Origin: Bacillota bacterium
Lineage (GTDB): Bacteria > Bacillota > Clostridia > Oscillospirales > Butyricicoccaceae
Direction of reading: 5' to 3'
Length of the DNA: 9,139 nucleotides
Assembly (NCBI GenBank): GCA_030705725.1
Contig: JAUZPW010000040.1
Coordinates: 1-9,139 of the forward strand
Position numbers and translations under genes: made by a program. This document shows positions 6,454 through 9,139 of the stretch, in pieces. Every line of letters starts with the position of its first letter. Positions within the stretch are counted from its first letter, which is position 1. Under the pieces are notes generated by a model. It had not been told where the DNA came from. It did no database searches and saw only the letters and a list, made by a program, of their open reading frames with translations.

Positions 6454-6900
6454 TTACAGTACGCGGTACATTACTCTGTGAGGCCCGACGCCCTCTATAA
6501 TGAATTCGTCGCCATAAACTATGAGACCCAGTTTTTTATAGAAACCGACCGCGGAAACCCTTGCGTTGCACCACCAGAGCTCGGCTTCGCGTAAAGTAAG
6601 AATTTCTTCGGCTCTTTTTATTAAAAGTGTTCCGAAATTTCTGCCGCGGTATTCCGGAAGGGTCGCAAGCCCTCTGAGCTGGTGCTGATTTTTACCTTGG
6701 AACCCTTCGTGCGGGTTTATGAGAAAGGTTCCGACACTGACAAGCGAGCCGTCAATAAAACCCCCGAGATGGAGCGTTGTTTTGAGGCTGTCGCCGTCAA
6801 AAACGCACTCGTCAAGCGGCTTTCCGTCTCTTAAGACAAGGCTCCTCAAGGGGAGCACCTGTTCGGCCCTAATTTGTCTCACGCTGTAGTCTTCCGGCAT
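6454..6900 (-). CDS. GNAT-family N-acetyltransferase
   Basis: This 148-residue protein belongs to the Gcn5-related acetyltransferases, which move an acetyl group from acetyl-CoA to an amine. The acetyl-CoA signature is seen as RGLATLPEYRGRNFGTLLI at about 76-94, where YRGRNFG is the pyrophosphate-binding loop. The C-terminal WWCNARVSAVGFYKKLGL (109-126) and the closing GVGPHRVMYRVL are typical of small GNAT proteins of the ElaA/YjcF kind. The substrate cannot be told. The ATG at 6898-6900 has GGGGA about 10 bases upstream, and a perfect consensus promoter drives it. It is divergent from degV and upstream of dapF, but a link to diaminopimelate synthesis is not evident, since DapL pathways need no acetylation. 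Confidence 0.9.
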   Translation of the reverse strand: MPEDYSVRQIRAEQVLPLRSLVLRDGKPLDECVFDGDSLKTTLHLGGFIDGSLVSVGTFLINPHEGFQGKNQHQLRGLATLPEYRGRNFGTLLIKRAEEILTLREAELWWCNARVSAVGFYKKLGLIVYGDEFIIEGVGPHRVMYRVL

Positions 6901-6932
6901 TTAGCATCATTCCCCGAAACAAGTTATTAGAA

Positions 6933-6961
6933 ATTATAGACCCTGGCCGGACGATTGTCAA
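6933..6961 (-). promoter_or_regulatory. Perfect-consensus sigma-A promoter of the GNAT gene
   Basis: On the minus strand TTGACA (6961-6956) and TATAAT (6938-6933) are both exact consensus and separated by 17 bases. The predicted start, near 6926, gives a leader of about 25 bases. It lies back to back with the degV promoter, with 18 bases between the two -35 boxes. No clear operator palindrome was seen. Confidence 0.85.
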
Positions 6962-6979
6962 AACGTATTGAAATTGCTG

Positions 6980-7008
6980 TTGATAAACTAACCGCGAAAG
7001 GATATAAT
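6980..7008 (+). promoter_or_regulatory. Sigma-A promoter of degV
   Basis: TTGATA (6980-6985) and TATAAT (7003-7008) are separated by 17 bases. The predicted start, near 7015, leads into a short leader with GGAGGA at 7031-7036, seven bases before the degV ATG. Confidence 0.85.
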
Positions 7009-7043
7009 CTATACAAATCGGATAAGCTTCGGAGGACAATAAA

Positions 7044-7925
7044 ATGGGTAAAAACCAGGATTATATCATCTTTGCGGATACGGTTTGCGAGCTTACAAAG
7101 GACGAGTATGCGGAAAATAGCGTTGTTCCCATGTATTTCGGACTTGTGATGGAAGGTAAAGAATATAAAGACGATTTCGGCGCGTCGATTGACACAAAGG
7201 AAGTCTATAAAAAGCTTCGCGAGGGCGTCGTTTTAACTACGCAGCAAGCCGAGATGCAGACTATATATAATGAATTCACTGAAATTCTTGAAAAAGGCCG
7301 CGATATATTATATGTGTGCTTTTCAGCCGCGTTAAGCGGAAACTACAGCACAGCTTACATAGTGGCAAAGGAACTTAAAGAAAAATACCCGGACAGGGAG
7401 ATATACATTATCGACAGCTGCTGCGCGGCGGGCGGGCACGGAATGATCGTGCGCTTTGCGATTGAGTTAAAAAAGCAGGGGATGAGCGTTAAAGAGGCCG
7501 CCGCAACCCTCGAGAATGAAAAACACACTTTCTGTCACTGGTTTATAGTAGACGACTTAAATTTCCTGCACCGCGGCGGAAGGGTATCGAAAACAGCGGC
7601 AATTATGGGCACGTTTATCGGAATAAAGCCCATACTTTACACAAACAGGGAAGGCCAGCTGATTCCGTTTGACAAGGTTCGCGGCAGGCAGCAGGCGCTT
7701 AAATACCTTACTGAAAAAATGAAGGAGCTTGGAGAAGACCTTGATAATCAGGTCATAACGATTTCACACGGTGATTGCATAAACGAGGCTGAATATCTGG
7801 CACAGATGATCCGCGAAAACTGCAAGGTCAAGGATATAAGGATCGACATGCTCTCGCCGGTTATCGGCTCGCATTCGGGGCCTGGCACGGTCGCACTCTT
7901 TTTCAGAGGGAAAGACAGGGTTTAA
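7044..7925 (+). CDS. DegV-family fatty-acid-binding protein
   Basis: This 293-residue protein is a DegV/FakB-type lipid-binding protein. Characterised FakB members hold an acyl chain and present its carboxylate to the kinase FakA for phosphorylation, feeding exogenous fatty acids into phospholipid synthesis. Family marks are an N-terminal beta strand with VVPMYF (27-32), LTTQQ (64-68) where many members have TSQP, SAALSGNYSTA (94-104) in the fatty-acid carboxylate region, DDLNFLHRGGRVSKTAA (170-186) and IGSHSGPGTVALFF (274-287) with H277. Start and expression are set by a strong promoter and GGAGGA. No fakA is in the window. Whether it serves FakA or another lipid role cannot be decided here. 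Confidence 0.92.
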   Translation: MGKNQDYIIFADTVCELTKDEYAENSVVPMYFGLVMEGKEYKDDFGASIDTKEVYKKLREGVVLTTQQAEMQTIYNEFTEILEKGRDILYVCFSAALSGNYSTAYIVAKELKEKYPDREIYIIDSCCAAGGHGMIVRFAIELKKQGMSVKEAAATLENEKHTFCHWFIVDDLNFLHRGGRVSKTAAIMGTFIGIKPILYTNREGQLIPFDKVRGRQQALKYLTEKMKELGEDLDNQVITISHGDCINEAEYLAQMIRENCKVKDIRIDMLSPVIGSHSGPGTVALFFRGKDRV

Positions 7926-7941
7926 GGGCTTTTGAGTTTTA

Positions 7942-7965
7942 AGGGCGGGGGCTTGCTCCCGCCTT
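7942..7965 (+). terminator. GC-rich hairpin after degV
   Basis: GGCGGG (7944-7949) pairs with CCCGCC (7958-7963) around an 8-base loop, and one G-U and one A-T pair extend the stem. The trailing sequence TTGCGTTAATTT is only moderately T-rich, so this is at best a leaky terminator between degV and the Smr gene. Confidence 0.45.
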
Positions 7966-7994
7966 GCGTTAATTTGCGGCAGGGATGCGATAAA

Positions 7995-8342
7995 TTGTAC
8001 TTAAGTTATAAAACGGTAAATCTTGAGGAAGGGATGCCGCTTGTCGATCAGGCGATACGGCATCTTACTTTTGAGCTTTCCCGGGCCAAGGCTAATAAAA
8101 TCGCGGCACTTAAGCTGATTCACGGCTTCGGTTCGTCCGGCACAGGGGGCCGGATAAGAACGGAGGTCAGGAAATACCTCGGCGCACAGAAAAGAAAAGG
8201 CGCCATACGCCTGTTTGTGCCGGGCGAGAGCTTTTCGATCTTTGACGCCGACACAAGGAAGATGCTCGACATCTGCCCCGAGCTAAGGTCGGATTCCGAT
8301 CTCGACCGGCATAATAACGGAATAACAGTGTTAATTCTGTAA
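7995..8342 (+). CDS. Small Smr-domain protein
   Basis: The product is about 115 residues. LKLIHGFGSSGTGGRIR (39-55) is the Smr core motif also found at the C-terminus of MutS2, where Smr domains act on nucleic acids, often as nucleases. Stand-alone small Smr proteins have no settled role. The C-terminal part (VPGESFSIFDADTR, then PELRSDSDLDRHNNGITVLIL) also looks well structured and is in one frame. I chose TTG 7995 because AGGGA (7981-7985) lies 9 bases upstream and the Smr fold starts soon after. The frame runs back to TTG 7932, but that part spans the hairpin after degV and looks non-coding. An ATG at 8034 would cut into the domain. Confidence 0.82.
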   Translation: MYLSYKTVNLEEGMPLVDQAIRHLTFELSRAKANKIAALKLIHGFGSSGTGGRIRTEVRKYLGAQKRKGAIRLFVPGESFSIFDADTRKMLDICPELRSDSDLDRHNNGITVLIL

Positions 8343-8361
8343 CCGTGAAGGAGAAATTATT

Positions 8362-8706
8362 ATGATTAAGAAAAAAGACGAGATGAAACGCAGAGTACGC
8401 GAGAATTTAAGAGGCGGAAACGGCGGCATAGGGTTCACCGACGCCTTTTCACAGGAGGAAATGCTCGATAAATGCTCGCTTTGCGCCGTATTGGATCTTG
8501 AGCCGGGCATGTCCATCGGGCTGCACGCGCACGGCCCGGACGCCGAAATATACTTTATGCTCGAGGGTGAGCTGACCGCCGTCGACAACGGAATCAAAAA
8601 AACAATCAGGCCCGGTGACGCCGTTTTTACCGGCGGCGGGACATCGCACTCTGTATCTAACGATTCAGATAAAACTGCGAAAATGCTTGCCGTGGTTGTG
8701 CGCTAA
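8362..8706 (+). CDS. Single-domain cupin protein
   Basis: This 114-residue protein is a small metal-binding cupin. Cupin motif 1 is visible as G49 followed by H55-x-H57, E62 and G69, and motif 2 as G85...H96...N100 (GDAVFTGGGTSHSVSN). The two histidines, the glutamate and H96 form the expected metal site. The N-terminal 40 residues contain an unassigned GGNGGIGFTDAF segment. Cupins of this size include sugar isomerases, dioxygenases and sensory domains; the substrate is unknown. AAGGAGA at 8348-8354 lies 7 bases before the ATG. The gene is 19 bases past the Smr stop and is probably co-transcribed with it. Confidence 0.9.
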   Translation: MIKKKDEMKRRVRENLRGGNGGIGFTDAFSQEEMLDKCSLCAVLDLEPGMSIGLHAHGPDAEIYFMLEGELTAVDNGIKKTIRPGDAVFTGGGTSHSVSNDSDKTAKMLAVVVR

Positions 8707-8712
8707 TATTGA

Positions 8713-8741
8713 TTGCATTAAGACCTGGAAATTGATAAAAT
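8713..8741 (+). promoter_or_regulatory. Possible promoter of smc
   Basis: In the 75-base AT-rich gap before smc, TTGCAT (8713-8718) and TAAAAT (8736-8741) are separated by 17 bases; the -35 match is weak. An alternative, TTGATA (8732-8737) with TTTATA (8755-8760), would leave almost no leader. Neither is firm. Confidence 0.3.
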
Positions 8742-8781
8742 AAATAATTGGCAATTTATAGTTACGTGAGGTGCGCTGAGA

Positions 8782-9139
8782 TTGTATTTAAAAACTCTGG
8801 AGCTATCGGGATTTAAGTCGTTCCCTGACAAAACCGTTATACATTTCGGCTCGGGACTGACCTCGATAGTCGGACCGAACGGTTCCGGAAAATCCAATAT
8901 TTCCGATGCGATCCGTTGGGTTTTGGGGGAACAGTCAACAAAGACACTTCGCGGCGCCAAAATGGAGGACGTAATTTTCGGAGGCACTGGAAAGCGGAGC
9001 CCGATGGGCTTCGCCGAAGTATCTCTGACGATAGATAACGAAAGGCGCATACTTAATATCGATTACAACGAGGTAACCGTAACCAGGCGTTACTACCGCT
9101 CCGGGGAAAGCGAGTTTTATATAAACCGGTCTCCGGTCA
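8782..9139 (+). CDS. smc: Chromosome segregation ATPase SMC (N-terminal part)
   Basis: The first 119 codons of SMC are present; the gene runs off the window. SMC is the coiled-coil ATPase of bacterial condensin, which works with ScpA and ScpB to compact and segregate chromosomes. The N-terminus reads YLKTLELSGFKSFPDKT, followed by the Walker A motif GPNGSGKSN (31-39), AIRWVLGEQS (43-52) and R57 in TLRGAKMEDVIFGGT, the R-loop region of the head domain. The start is TTG 8782, with GAGGTG (8768-8773) 8 bases upstream; no ATG fits, since the conserved N-terminus begins here. A TTG start may keep expression modest. The coiled coils, hinge and Walker B lie outside the window. Confidence 0.96.
   Translation, partial: MYLKTLELSGFKSFPDKTVIHFGSGLTSIVGPNGSGKSNISDAIRWVLGEQSTKTLRGAKMEDVIFGGTGKRSPMGFAEVSLTIDNERRILNIDYNEVTVTRRYYRSGESEFYINRSPV

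Noticed and set aside
6955..7149. Plus-strand open frame of 64 codons before and into degV
   Set aside because: It covers the degV promoter and overlaps degV in another frame; no protein features.
8729..8757. AAATTG...CAATTT inverted repeat before smc
   Set aside because: Six-base AT-rich arms 17 bases apart in an AT-rich gap are expected by chance; there is no further support for an operator.
8718..9050. Minus-strand open frame of 110 codons across the smc start
   Set aside because: The plus strand encodes the unmistakable SMC head with Walker A, so this is antisense shadow.

Overview
The window reads as chromosomal DNA of a gut-type Firmicute (class Clostridia). This is inferred from strong AAGGAGG-type ribosome binding sites, sigma-A-like promoters, use of TTG starts, a DapL-type lysine/meso-diaminopimelate pathway, and a gene mix (DegV, small Smr protein, SMC) typical of that class. 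The species cannot be named from the sequence alone.

Region 1 (1-2874, plus strand) is a compact alanine and D-amino-acid block. It holds the 3' two-thirds of an alanine/ornithine-racemase-family PLP enzyme, a complete NAD-dependent alanine dehydrogenase (ald) and a complete alanine racemase (alr) that overlaps ald by one base (TAATG). Together they can link pyruvate and ammonia to L-alanine and D-alanine, a peptidoglycan building block.

Region 2 (2895-4233) is an intact IS3-family insertion sequence. It has 40-bp imperfect terminal inverted repeats (28/40 identical), a 3-bp AAG target duplication, an HTH OrfA and a DDE OrfB. Its left end carries a perfect 13-bp hairpin that contains the orfA Shine-Dalgarno sequence and is followed by five T residues. 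It landed between the convergent alr and dapL genes, inside an AT-rich dyad that may have been their shared terminator.

Region 3 (4243-6900, minus strand) carries LL-diaminopimelate aminotransferase (dapL), diaminopimelate epimerase (dapF) and a GNAT acetyltransferase. dapF and the GNAT gene each have a good promoter of their own. dapL and dapF perform the two consecutive steps to meso-diaminopimelate, so regions 1 and 3 both feed cell-wall precursor synthesis.

Region 4 (7044-9139, plus strand) starts at a promoter divergent from the GNAT gene. It encodes a DegV-family fatty-acid-binding protein, a small Smr-domain protein (TTG start), a one-domain cupin and the first 119 codons of the chromosome condensation ATPase SMC (TTG start, cut by the window end).

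No RNA gene, CRISPR array, prophage or defence system was recognised. The host genes look ordinary; the most distinctive structures are in the insertion sequence and its target site.
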